The position numbers were made by a program, and so were the translations under genes. The notes beneath the pieces were generated by a model. It made no database searches and was not told the origin of the DNA. It saw nothing but the letters and a program-made list of their open reading frames with translations. From assembly GCA_963797835.1 (NCBI GenBank), contig CAWCRN010000026.1, positions 124,001-188,000 on the forward strand: DNA of 64,000 bases, given 5' to 3'. Positions 24,395 to 32,697 of the stretch are shown here, piece after piece; the first letter of the stretch is position 1; each line of letters opens with the position of its first letter. The DNA comes from JBDTSW01 sp963797835. Lineage in GTDB: Bacteria > Actinomycetota > Thermoleophilia > Solirubrobacterales > 70-9.

Positions 24395-24900
24395 GTGAGC
24401 CGGTGGCGCCACATCCGGGCGATCGTGCTGCTTCCCGGCACCGTCACGATCGTGGTGCCCGCCGTCATCCTCGCGACCGGCGACGGGATCGACTGGGGCT
24501 GGGGCCTGCCGACGGCGGCCGCGGCGGCGCTGGTCGCGCTCGGCGTCGCCCTCGTGACCGCCGGGCTGGCACTCTGGGCCTGGACCGTCCGGCTCTTCGC
24601 GCGGGTGGGCGAGGGCACGCTCGCGCCGTGGGACCCGACGCGGAAGCTGGTGGCCGTCGGGCCCTACCGTCACGTGCGCAACCCGATGATCAGCGGGGTG
24701 TTCTGCGTGCTCGCCGGCGAGGCGATCGCGCTGGGTTCGACCGGGCTCGTGGTCTGGACGGCGGCGTTCCTCGCGGTCAACCACGTCTACTTCGTGCTCG
24801 TCGAGGAGCCGGGTCTGGAGCGGCGCTTCGGCGAGCCCTACCGCGAGTACCGCCGCGCGGTCCCGCGCTGGATCCCCCGCCGCCACCCCGTTCGTCCTGA
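24395..24900 (+). CDS. Isoprenylcysteine carboxyl methyltransferase-like membrane protein
   Basis: About 168 residues, four hydrophobic segments. The diagnostic C-terminal part reads KLVAVGPYRHVRNPMISGVF then LVEEPGLERRFGEPYREYRR, matching the SAM-binding half of ICMT/PEMT-like methyltransferases. Bacterial members methylate varied lipidic or thiol substrates; the substrate here is unknown. GTG at 24395 is preferred over upstream codons because the hydrophobic N-terminus begins there. The stop is uncertain: in the plain frame it runs on through antisense DNA, whereas a one-base change near 24880 gives TGA at 24898-24900, leaving a normal convergent end. Confidence 0.75.
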
Positions 24901-24909
24901 TACAGTGCG

Positions 24910-26146
24910 TCAGCGGCACCGGCGAGCACCGGTTCGCCAGCAGCCCGAACGCCTCGATCCCGGTCGCCAGGTCCTCCTCCGAGGTGTCCTCGCGCTCGGT
25001 GTGGGAGAGGCCGGCGCGGGAGGGCACGAAGACCATCGCGGTGGGCACCGAGCGGGAGATCTCGGCCGCGTCGTGCAGGGCGCCGCTGGTCAGCTCGCGC
25101 TCGGCGCCGCTCGCCTGAAGGCAGGCGTGGCGCGCGTGCTCGACCAGCGCCGGGTCGAACGCCAGCGGCTCGATCCGCCAGACCTCCTCGGCGGCGAGGT
25201 CGCACTCGCGGGCTCCGGCCGCGTCGGCTGCGACGTCACGGGCCGCGGCCAGCATCGCCGCCAGCTCGCCCGCGTCGCGGTGGCGCAGGTCGGCGACCAG
25301 CTCGGCGCGACCCGCGACCGCGGTGGGGATCCCCGGGTCCAGCCGCAGGACCCCGGTCGTGGCGACGCCGTCGTGCTCGCGGGCGATCCCCTCGATCCGG
25401 AGCGCCGCATCGGCTGCGGCGAGGCCGGCGTCGCGGCGGAGCTCCATCGGCGTGGTGCCCGCGTGCGACGCCTGGCCGGTGATCGTGAAGCGGTGGCGCT
25501 CGACCCCGGCGCAGCCGTTCACGGCGGCCGTGGCGATGCCCTCGGCCTCGAGCACCGGGCCCTGCTCGATGTGGAGCTCGAGGTAGGCGGCAAGGCCGTC
25601 GCGGCGCGACCCGGCCTCCAGCACCCGGTCGAGCTCGACGCCGTTCTCGGCGAGCGCGTCGGGCAGCGCGATGCCGTCGGCGTCGCGCAGCTCCCGCACC
25701 GCGCTTGGGTCGAGCGTTCCGGAGAACGCCGAGCTGCCGAAGAGGCTACGCCCGAATCTCGCACCCTCCTCGTCGGCCCAGTCCACCAGGACCAGCGGCG
25801 CCGGCGGCGCGCCGCCCGAGCCGGCCCAGGCGCGCAGGACGCCCACGCCGGCCATCACCCCGAGCGCGCCGTCAAGCCAGCCGCCCGCGGGCACCGAGTC
25901 GATGTGAGAGCCGACCGCGAGCGCCGGGCCCTCGCCGCCGAGCCGGCCCCAGAGGTTGCCCGCCTCGTCGCGCTCGAGCTCGACGCCGATCTCGGCCAGG
26001 AGCTCGGTCAGGTACGCCCGCGCCTCTCGCCAGGTCTCGGTCCAGCACACGCGCCGGGCGCCGCCGGGGCCGCCGGTGCGCCGGTCGAGCTCGCGCAGGT
26101 CGGCGATCACGCGCGCGGCGTCGATCGGCGGCCCCGCGCCCGTCAC
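24910..26146 (-). CDS. M20-family N-carbamoyl-L-amino acid hydrolase / allantoate amidohydrolase
   Basis: About 411 residues. Dinuclear-metal motifs: GPALAVGSHIDSVPAGGWLD, WADEEGARFGRSLFGSSAFS, YLELHIEQGPVLEAEGI and the C-terminal SHTEREDTSEEDL. FTITGQASHAGTTPMELRRD is the dimerisation-domain region. It hydrolyses N-carbamoyl or ureido groups, releasing CO2 and NH3. GTG at 26146 is chosen because GAGG precedes it and because longer starts run through a 40-nt hairpin. The end is restored at TGA 24910-24912 if one extra base is removed. Third gene of an operon with a guanidino-group hydrolase and a decarboxylase. Confidence 0.88.
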
Positions 26147-26156
26147 GGGGCCTCGG

Positions 26157-26196
26157 TTGGACACTTGTGGGGGTGATAGCGCCCCAAAGTGTCCAA
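26157..26196. repeat. 40-nt perfect hairpin in the intergenic gap
   Basis: TTGGACACTT (26157-26166) pairs with AAGTGTCCAA (26187-26196), with an inner TGGGG/CCCCA stem (26168-26172/26182-26186). It lies between the two hydrolase genes on the minus strand and could act as an mRNA processing or attenuation element. No T-run follows it. Confidence 0.65.
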
Positions 26197-26204
26197 TGGG
26201 CATG

Positions 26205-27053
26205 TCATCCGACCCGGTCGCGCCGGAGCGCCTGCGAGAGGCAGTGGGCGCCCCCGCCGCCGAGCGTGAACATGTCGAGGTCGGGGGCGATCAGCTCCAG
26301 CCCGCGGGCGGCCATCTGCTCGTTGAGCGAGCGGGCTCCGGCGCCGGTGAGCACCCGGTCGCCGCCCAGGGACATCGCGTTCACTCCCAGCTTCCAAGCG
26401 TCCTCGCCCGGCACGTCGAGCAGCTCGAAGCCCTTGTCGCGCAGCCAGCGCACGAGCCCGCCGGACGCGTACTCGGCGCAGACCGCCGCCAGCTTCGGGG
26501 CGAGGATCGCCAGCAGCACGTCGATGTGGAGGAAGACGCCGGGGATCGGCTCCACCCGGGCCTCCCAGCCCTCGGCCTCGAAGAAGCGGGCGAGCTGGCG
26601 CGCCGCAGGCAGCTCCGTGCGCGACTCGCCGACGCCGATGACCACGCAGCCGGGCTCCACGATCATCACGTCGCCGCCCTCGATCGCCCCGTTCGAGGCC
26701 ATGTTCCAGATCGGGATGTCCGCCCCCTGGTAGAAGCGGATCACCGGCGCGTACTCGCCACGGCGCCACTGCTGCATGGGCGAGGTGACGAAGGCCCCCC
26801 AGGGCGTGCCGACGCTCGAGTCCCGCGCGAACACCTGGTAGTGGAGGCCCTCGACGGGCTCGAGGAAGTGGCAGGTGACCCCAGCCTGCTCGTAGGCGGC
26901 GACCAGCTCGGCGTGCTGGGCTCGGGCGCGCTCGGCGTCGAAGACGAGGCCGCTGTCGAGCGTCCCCTTCGAGATCGCGCTGGTCGGCCGCCACGAGTAG
27001 TTGTCGGGCGGACAGAGGAGCACGTCGCGCAGCACGCCGTACTCGCTGTCCAC
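26205..27053 (-). CDS. Amidinotransferase/arginine deiminase-superfamily hydrolase
   Basis: 282 residues, guanidine-modifying fold. Active-site context in order: LEPVEGLHYQVFARDSSVGT (substrate-binding Asp), NGAIEGGDVMIVEPG (Glu/Gly-Gly-Asp), IPGVFLHIDVLLAILAP (catalytic His) and C-terminal TLGGGGAHCLSQALRRD with the nucleophilic Cys. Should hydrolyse a guanidino compound to a ureido product plus NH3. Arginine, agmatine or methylarginine are all possible; classical agmatine deiminases have other signatures. GTG start at 27053. Placed between a basic amino acid decarboxylase and an N-carbamoyl hydrolase. Confidence 0.85.
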   Translation of the reverse strand: MDSEYGVLRDVLLCPPDNYSWRPTSAISKGTLDSGLVFDAERARAQHAELVAAYEQAGVTCHFLEPVEGLHYQVFARDSSVGTPWGAFVTSPMQQWRRGEYAPVIRFYQGADIPIWNMASNGAIEGGDVMIVEPGCVVIGVGESRTELPAARQLARFFEAEGWEARVEPIPGVFLHIDVLLAILAPKLAAVCAEYASGGLVRWLRDKGFELLDVPGEDAWKLGVNAMSLGGDRVLTGAGARSLNEQMAARGLELIAPDLDMFTLGGGGAHCLSQALRRDRVG

Positions 27054-27090
27054 GCCCCAGCTCCCGCGTCCGGGGCGGCGGGGTCCCCGA

Positions 27091-28572
27091 TCACTCGGCC
27101 ACGACCCGGATCGTCCGAAGGGTTCGGTCCGACGCGCCGCGGACCAGGCCGCCGTGGCTGACGCTGTCGCTGATGTAGAGGAGGGTGGCGGCCTCGAGGC
27201 GCTCGCCCGGCAGCACGTTCGGGACCCCGGGCGGGTAGGCGGCCAGCGACTCGGCCGCGATCCTCCCCTCGGCCTCGGCGAACGGCACGACCTCCTGCGG
27301 GGCCAGGAAGGCCTCGCGAGGCGAGAGCTCCGTCGCCCCCCACGGAGGCGGCTCGGCGAACGGCTCCTCCGGCTCCTCGTGGCCCTCGCTGATCCGCTCG
27401 ACCGCGCGGCGCAGCGCCGCGATCAGCCGCTGCCCCGTCTCGTCGGCGTGCTCGCCGAGGCCGAACACCGCAACCACGACGTTCTCGGAGAACAGCTCGA
27501 GGTTGATGTCGTCGGTCTCCCGCATCAGCGCCGCGATGCGGTGGCCGGTCACGCCGGTCGCCCGAACGTCCACCACCAGCCGCAGCGGGTCGTAGGCGAA
27601 CACGCCGGGGCGGCCGGCGATGCGGTCGTCGAGGACGTCGAGGCCGGGGATCTCGCATACCTGCTCGCGCATCCGCTCGAGCGACGCAAGCGTCTCCGCG
27701 AGGAGCTGCTGGCCCCGCGTGGCCGCGTGGCGGCGGGCGGCGTCGAGCGAGGCGGTGAGGATGCCGTTCGGACTGGTCGACTCGACCAGCGTCAGAGCCC
27801 GGTCGAGGACGCGGCCGTCCACGCGACCGCCGCTCCCCAGATGGAGGATCGCCGACTGGGTGATGCTCCCCACGATCTTGTGGGTCGAGGAGAGCACCAC
27901 GTCGGCGCCGCAGGCGAGCGCCGGCTCGGGCAGCTCATCGGAGAAGGTCAGGTGCGCGCCCCACGCCTCGTCGACGACCAATGGCACGCCGCGGGCGTGG
28001 GCGACCTCGGCCAGGCTGGCGACGTCGGCCACGGCGCCGAAGTAGGTCGGAGAGACGATCATGGCCGCGACCACCTCGGGCGCGGCGTCGAGCGCTTCGG
28101 CGAGCGACTCCGGCGTGGGGCAGTGGGCGATCCCGAGCTCGGAGTCCACCTCGGGGGCGACGAAGTGCGGGCGCAGGCCGGAGAGCACCATCCCGTCGAC
28201 GATCGAGGAGTGAACGTTGCGCTGCACCACGACGTGCTCGCCCATGTGCGCCAGCGCCAGGCAGATCGCGTGGTTGCCGCCCGACCCGCCGTTGACCAGG
28301 AACCAGCTCCGCTCGGCTCCCCATGCCTGGGCCGCGAGCCGCTGGGCCGTCTGGAACGGCAGCGCGTCGGGGTCGGGCCCGACGTCGATCCCCTCGATCC
28401 CGGCGGGGATGTCCAGCGCCAGCGCCCGCTCGCCGATCGCGTCGCGCAGGCCCGGGTCGGCCCCGGGGCCGCCCTTGTGGCCCGGCACGTGGAAGCGCCC
28501 GGCCCCGCGATCGGCGTAGTTGACCAGCGCGTCGAGGTAGGGAGCGCTCGACTGATCCGGGTTCGCGTCCAT
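27091..28572 (-). CDS. Orn/Lys/Arg decarboxylase, aspartate-aminotransferase fold
   Basis: 493-residue PLP enzyme of the fold-I basic amino acid decarboxylase group (as in Gram-positive SpeA). N-terminal RFHVPGHKGGPGADPGLRD is the family hallmark. WFLVNGGSGGNHAICLAL, VVDEAWGAHLTFSDELPEPA (Asp binding the pyridine N) and SSTHKIVGSITQSAILHLG (PLP Lys) follow. The C-terminal domain ends with YPPGVPNVLPGERL, also typical. Lacks the wing domain of the inducible E. coli enzymes. Product would be a polyamine precursor (putrescine, cadaverine or agmatine). First gene of the three-gene minus-strand operon. Confidence 0.9.
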   Translation of the reverse strand: MDANPDQSSAPYLDALVNYADRGAGRFHVPGHKGGPGADPGLRDAIGERALALDIPAGIEGIDVGPDPDALPFQTAQRLAAQAWGAERSWFLVNGGSGGNHAICLALAHMGEHVVVQRNVHSSIVDGMVLSGLRPHFVAPEVDSELGIAHCPTPESLAEALDAAPEVVAAMIVSPTYFGAVADVASLAEVAHARGVPLVVDEAWGAHLTFSDELPEPALACGADVVLSSTHKIVGSITQSAILHLGSGGRVDGRVLDRALTLVESTSPNGILTASLDAARRHAATRGQQLLAETLASLERMREQVCEIPGLDVLDDRIAGRPGVFAYDPLRLVVDVRATGVTGHRIAALMRETDDINLELFSENVVVAVFGLGEHADETGQRLIAALRRAVERISEGHEEPEEPFAEPPPWGATELSPREAFLAPQEVVPFAEAEGRIAAESLAAYPPGVPNVLPGERLEAATLLYISDSVSHGGLVRGASDRTLRTIRVVAE

Positions 28573-28744
28573 GCCTCGACGCTAGAGGAATGTCGGCGCG
28601 GACGGTTTCGCGAGCGCGCGCCCGACGCCTCGCGACGGCGCCGCGCGTGCCCCGCTGGAGCGCCGGCCACCCCTGCTACCTTCTGCCCGTCCTCGTGGAC
28701 GACGACCCCCTCCCTCGAAGTACCGGCGCCGCGGGGCGGCCTGA

Positions 28745-30076
28745 ATGACCGCCCTCGCGCTGATAGCCCTGTTGCTCCTCGTTGCCGTCAACGGGCTGTT
28801 CGTCGCCGCCGAGTTCGCGCTGGTGCGCAGCCGCCGCAGCCGCCTCGAGACTCTCGCCAAGGAGGGCGAGGCGGGCGTCGACGAGGTGCTCGAGCAACTC
28901 GAGAAGATCGACGAGGTTCTGGCCGCCTGCCAGCTCGGGATCACCGTCGCCTCCATCGGCATCGGCTTCCTCGGCGAGCCCGCGATCGCGACCCTGATCG
29001 AGCCCCTGCTGGGCGATCTGTCCGAGGGGCTCACGACCGGGATCTCGGTGGCATTGGCGTTCGCCATCGCGACGACGCTTCACATCACGCTCGGCGAGCA
29101 GGTGCCGAAGATGCTCGCGATCACGCGGCCCGAGCCCGCGGCGCGGCTGCTGGTGCGCCCGGTCAACTGGTTCCGGGTGGCGAGCGCGCCGTTCACCTTC
29201 GTGCTGAACAAGCTGTCGAACGCGATCCTGCGCCTGTTCGGCGTGCGGCCCGCCGACATCGAGGAGAAGCACACCGCCGAGGACCTCAGGGAGATCATCC
29301 GCGGTTCAGCCATCCTCGACCCCGGTGAGGCCGGCATGCTGGGCGGCGTCTTCCACCTGCACGAGCAGGAGGCGCGCGAGGTGATGACGCCCATCCCCGC
29401 CGTCGTCACGGTGAACGCCGACAAGACCGTCGAGGAGGCGCTGCGCAGCTGCGTCTCCTCCGGCCATACCCGGCTGGTCGTGATCGAGGACGACAACCCC
29501 GACAAGGTCCGCGGCGTCGTCCACAACAACAGCCTCGTCCGCCTCTACATGAACGCCGGCCCCGACACCTCGATCGAGCCCGCGATCCGCGACGTGCCGA
29601 TCTTCCCCGAGACGAAGCCGCTCGACGACCTCCTGGCCGAGCTCCAGCGCCAGCGCAGCTCCCTCGGCGTCGTCTCCGACGAGTACGGGCGCACCGTCGG
29701 CATCGTCACCGTCGAGGACATCCTCGAGGAGGTGGTGGGCGAGATCGAGGACGAGACCGACCCGAGGGCGACCGACCTCCGGCGCCTCACCGACGGCGAC
29801 TGGTACGTCCGCGGCCACGTCCCGATCGGCGATCTGGAGGACGCCGGGATCAGGCTCCCGGTCGACTCCGACGCCTTCAACTCGATCGGCGGCTACGTCT
29901 TCAGCGAGCTCGGGCGCCTGCCCAAGCGCGGCGACACCATCAGCGCCAACGGCTACGAGATCCGGGTCGAGTCCGTGCGCGACAACCGGATCGTGGCCGT
30001 CCGGATACGCACCGTCACCGGTGAGCACCGTGCGATCCCGGCGCCGCCCGGTGCGAGCGAGCGCGAAGCCGGCTGA
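28745..30076 (+). CDS. CNNM/CorC (HlyC)-type membrane protein with CBS pair
   Basis: 443 residues. DUF21/CNNM transmembrane domain (about 1-190): VNGLFVAAEFALVRSRRSRL, QLGITVASIGIGFLGEPAI and LHITLGEQVPKMLAITRPEP. A CBS pair (about 205-330: VMTPIPAVVTVNADKTVEEA, VSDEYGRTVGIVTVEDILEE) and a CorC/HlyC C-terminal domain (YVRGHVPIGDLEDAGIRLP) complete the usual architecture. Such proteins mediate Mg2+/Co2+ efflux or regulation of Mg transport; the old haemolysin label should not be used. A TACCTT at about 28678 could be its -10, giving a 60-nt leader. Divergent from the decarboxylase. Confidence 0.93.
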   Translation: MTALALIALLLLVAVNGLFVAAEFALVRSRRSRLETLAKEGEAGVDEVLEQLEKIDEVLAACQLGITVASIGIGFLGEPAIATLIEPLLGDLSEGLTTGISVALAFAIATTLHITLGEQVPKMLAITRPEPAARLLVRPVNWFRVASAPFTFVLNKLSNAILRLFGVRPADIEEKHTAEDLREIIRGSAILDPGEAGMLGGVFHLHEQEAREVMTPIPAVVTVNADKTVEEALRSCVSSGHTRLVVIEDDNPDKVRGVVHNNSLVRLYMNAGPDTSIEPAIRDVPIFPETKPLDDLLAELQRQRSSLGVVSDEYGRTVGIVTVEDILEEVVGEIEDETDPRATDLRRLTDGDWYVRGHVPIGDLEDAGIRLPVDSDAFNSIGGYVFSELGRLPKRGDTISANGYEIRVESVRDNRIVAVRIRTVTGEHRAIPAPPGASEREAG

Positions 30077-30147
30077 GCCGCGCGCCGCGGGCCGTTTCCG
30101 TCCGCAGGCGTGCCTAGCGTTCCCGCAACGACCAGAGAGGGGCGGCC

Positions 30148-30387
30148 ATGTGGGTCGTGCGGCTTACCGATAAGCAGCTCGAGGTCCTGAGGGCGGTGCT
30201 CCGTTCGGAGGAGCACCTCGGCCCTGCGCTGCGCGGCGCGCTCGAGGCGATGGAGCTGGCGCGCTGGGACGACCTTCCCGACGCCCAGCTCCCCTGGGAG
30301 GACGTCGTCGAGGCGGCGCGGCGCCAGGGCATATCCGAGGCCGACGTGATCTGGGACCTCTCGGGCAAGCGCAAGCAGGCCGCGTAG
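30148..30387 (+). CDS. Small conserved-looking acidic protein, unknown function
   Basis: 79 residues: LTDKQLEVLRAVLRSEEHLG, an Ala/Glu helix, a Trp-containing middle (LARWDDLPDAQLPWEDVVEA) and a basic end (SGKRKQAA). GAGAGGGG 8 nt upstream is a good ribosome site. No family recognised; predicted mostly helical and cytosolic. Lies between the CorC-like gene and the MarR gene. Confidence 0.65.
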   Translation: MWVVRLTDKQLEVLRAVLRSEEHLGPALRGALEAMELARWDDLPDAQLPWEDVVEAARRQGISEADVIWDLSGKRKQAA

Positions 30388-30403
30388 CCGGCGCGGACTC
30401 TCG

Positions 30404-30885
30404 CTAATCCCGGCGGGGGGCAGGGCCTTGATCCGCTCGAGGTGCTTGCGGTTCAGCTCGAGCCCCGCCCGTACGAAGTCGGTCACCGTGGCGAGCTCTG
30501 AGTCCGTGAGCTTTCCGATCATCTCCCGCGCCTCCTCGCCCAGCGGGCCCCAGATCTCCTCGGCGCCCCCCTTCCCCATCTCCTCCATGTCGAGCTCGAC
30601 CATCACCCGGCGGCGGTCGTCGGGGTCGCGTACCCGCCTGGCGTAGCCCGCCCTCTCGAGATGGTCGAGAACCGCGGTGATGCCGCCCGTGGTGAGGCCG
30701 GCCAGCTCGGCGAGCCGGCCGGCGGTCATCGGTCCCTCGCGCTCGAGGATGTCGAGGCAGCGCATGTCCGTGCGGTTGACGCCCAGGCGCGCCGCCGCGG
30801 CATCGTCGAACTCGTCCTCGAAGTTCTGCCTGATGCGGAGGAGGTCGACCAGTTCCGCCGTCAGCTCTTCGCGATCTCTTGCCAT
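30404..30885 (-). CDS. MarR-family transcriptional regulator
   Basis: About 160 residues. Winged helix: MRCLDILEREGPMTAGRLAE then LAGLTTGGITAVLDHLERAG (recognition helix) and the wing YARRVRDPDDRRRVMVEL with the Asp-Arg-Arg signature. The C-terminus ends ELNRKHLERIKALPP; a run of six C on the coding strand (plus 30415-30420) shifts the frame, and one base fewer or more puts a TAG at 30404-30406. Divergent from the drug-type ABC exporter, with two palindromes between them. Most likely represses both itself and the exporter until a ligand binds. Confidence 0.88.
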
Positions 30886-30893
30886 GTAAGTCT

Positions 30894-30920
30894 CTTATCT
30901 GATAAGCTACTTTCCAAGTA
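30894..30920. promoter_or_regulatory. Twin palindromic operators between MarR and exporter genes
   Basis: CTTATC-T-GATAAG (30894-30906) is a perfect 6-1-6 palindrome, and TACTT-TCC-AAGTA (30908-30920) a perfect 5-3-5 palindrome, abutting it. They start 9 bp from the marR ATG. Typical MarR sites are 16-20-bp dyads; which of the two is bound is untested. Confidence 0.65.
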
Positions 30921-30949
30921 AGGCAAGTCTACCGAAAGGACAAGACGCG

Positions 30950-31924
30950 ATGGCAACCGCGATCGAAACCAAGGACCTGACCAAGACGTACGGCGAGGTC
31001 ACCGCGCTCGACGGCCTCACGTTCTCGGTCGAGGAGGGCACCGTGTTCGGGCTCCTGGGCCCGAACGGCGCCGGCAAGTCGACGACGGTGAGGATCCTCA
31101 CCACGCTCTCGCACCCGGACTCGGGCACGGCGCAGGTCGCCGGCTACGACGTCCTGGGCGATCCCGAGAAGGTGCGTGAGGCGATCGGCGTCGTCTCCCA
31201 GGAGGGCGGGCTCGACATCCAGGCGACCGCGCGCGAGAACCTGCGGCTCCAGGGCCAGGTACACGGCATGCGCGGGGCCGAGGTGGAGCGGCGCGCCGAG
31301 GCGCTGCTCGAGCAATTCGGGCTCGCCGACGCGGCGGACCGGCTCGTCCGGACGTTCTCGGGCGGGATGCAGCGACGGCTCGACATCGCGCTGGCGCTGA
31401 TCCACGACCCGAAGGTGCTGTTCCTGGACGAGCCGACCACCGGGCTGGACCCCGAGGTCCGGGCCGAGATGTGGGAGGAGATCTCCCGCCTCACCGGCGA
31501 GGGCCTGACGGTGCTCCTCACCACCCATTACCTCGAGGAGGCCGACAACCTGGCCGCCAAGCTCGCGATCGTCGATCGCGGGAAGGTGGTCGCCGAGGGC
31601 ACGCCCGACGAGCTCAAGCGCGACCTTCGCGGCGACGCGATCCACGTCGAGCTCGACGGCTCGACCAACGGAGCGGTGTCCGAGGCGCTCGCCGGAGTCG
31701 CGGCGGTGCGCGAGGTGGTCGTCAACGGCCGGGCGCTCCATGCCCGTGCCGACGATGGCGCCCGCGCGGTGCCGGCGGTGCTGGCTGCGCTCGACGCGCG
31801 CGGCGTCCCGGTCGCCTCGGTGACCGTCGCCCGTCCCTCGCTCGACGACGTCTACCTGCGGCACGCCGGGCGGACGTTCAGCTCGGCCGAGGCTGACAAC
31901 ACGCAGAAGGAGGGTTCCCGATGA
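30950..31924 (+). CDS. ABC exporter ATP-binding protein, DrrA type
   Basis: 324 residues. Walker A GPNGAGKSTT (about 38-47), Q-loop VVSQEGGLDIQATARENL, signature FSGGMQRRLDIALALIHDP, Walker B VLFLDEPTTGLDPEVRAEMW and H-loop LLTTHYLEEADNLA. The C-terminal accessory domain of 90 or so residues ending RPSLDDVYLRHAGRTF is the DrrA-type extension. Energises the ABC-2 permease encoded next, which it overlaps by 4 bp (ATGA). AAAGGA lies 9 nt upstream of the ATG. Likely exports a lipophilic compound under MarR control. Confidence 0.95.
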   Translation: MATAIETKDLTKTYGEVTALDGLTFSVEEGTVFGLLGPNGAGKSTTVRILTTLSHPDSGTAQVAGYDVLGDPEKVREAIGVVSQEGGLDIQATARENLRLQGQVHGMRGAEVERRAEALLEQFGLADAADRLVRTFSGGMQRRLDIALALIHDPKVLFLDEPTTGLDPEVRAEMWEEISRLTGEGLTVLLTTHYLEEADNLAAKLAIVDRGKVVAEGTPDELKRDLRGDAIHVELDGSTNGAVSEALAGVAAVREVVVNGRALHARADDGARAVPAVLAALDARGVPVASVTVARPSLDDVYLRHAGRTFSSAEADNTQKEGSR

Positions 31925-32697
31925 CAAAGGCAATCGCAAACACCCGGTACATGACGGTCCGGCACGTGATGGAGCTGCTGCGCCAGCCGTGGTGGATCTT
32001 CGTCAACCTGATCCAGCCGATCATCTGGCTGCTCCTGTTCGGAGCGCTGTTCGAGACGATCAGCGACATCCCGGGCTGGGGCTCGGAGTCCTACATCGAG
32101 TTCCTCGCTCCCGGCGTGGTGATGATGACGGCGTTCTTCACCGCCGGCTGGAGCGGCATGCCGATGATCGAGGACCTCGAGCGGGGCGTCGTGGACCGGT
32201 TCCTGGTGTCCCCGGTGAGCCGCTCGTCGCTGATCACCGGGCGGCTGGTCCAGGGATCGCTGCAGATCGTGATCCAGACCCTGATCATCGTCGGCCTCGC
32301 GATCGCCACCGGCGCCGAGTTCGCCAACGGCGTCCTCGGCGTGGCGGTGCTGATGGGCGTGGCGATCCTGCTGGGCGCGGCGTTCGGCGCCCTCTCCAAC
32401 GGGCTGGCGCTGCTGGCTCGCCGGGAGGAGACGCTGATCGCGCTGATGCAGTTCCTGATGCTGCCGTTGTCGTTCCTGTCGACGACGTTCATGCAGGAGG
32501 ATCTGATGCCGGCATGGATGCAGACGGCGGCCGACTTCAACCCGGTGAACTGGGCGGTCGAGGCCGGTCGTGGCGCCCTGACGGCGTCCCCGGACTGGGG
32601 TCAGATCGCGGGCTACGCCGGCCTGCTGGCAGCGTTCCTCGCCGCGAGCCTGTTCTTCGCGGTGCGGGCGTTCCAGACCTACCAGCGGTCGGTCTAG
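31921..32697 (+). CDS. ABC-2 type permease (DrrB-like)
   Basis: 258 residues, six hydrophobic segments. MELLRQPWWIFVNLIQPIIW at the N-terminus, MMTAFFTAGWSGMPMIEDLE, the conserved cytoplasmic ERGVVDRFLVSPVSRSSLIT, and MLPLSFLSTTFMQEDLMPAW near the last helix pair are ABC-2 (DrrB/NodJ) features. Forms the membrane pore of the exporter with two copies of the ATPase. Starts within the stop of the ATPase gene. Its TAG shares CTAG with the stop of the convergent dehydrogenase gene. Confidence 0.93.
   Translation: MTKAIANTRYMTVRHVMELLRQPWWIFVNLIQPIIWLLLFGALFETISDIPGWGSESYIEFLAPGVVMMTAFFTAGWSGMPMIEDLERGVVDRFLVSPVSRSSLITGRLVQGSLQIVIQTLIIVGLAIATGAEFANGVLGVAVLMGVAILLGAAFGALSNGLALLARREETLIALMQFLMLPLSFLSTTFMQEDLMPAWMQTAADFNPVNWAVEAGRGALTASPDWGQIAGYAGLLAAFLAASLFFAVRAFQTYQRSV

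Noticed and set aside
24272..26176. Very long plus-strand open frame antisense to the N-carbamoyl hydrolase
   Set aside because: Only the first 170 codons match a family; the rest is low-complexity Arg/Gly/Val text opposite a well-supported gene.
24386..26203. Very long open frame on the minus strand (about 600 codons) through the methyltransferase gene
   Set aside because: High GC keeps the antisense frame open; family similarity stops near 24920, where a one-base correction gives a stop.
28745..30076. Haemolysin annotation for the CBS membrane protein
   Set aside because: Domain order is CNNM-CBS-CorC, an ion-transport family; the haemolysin label is historical.
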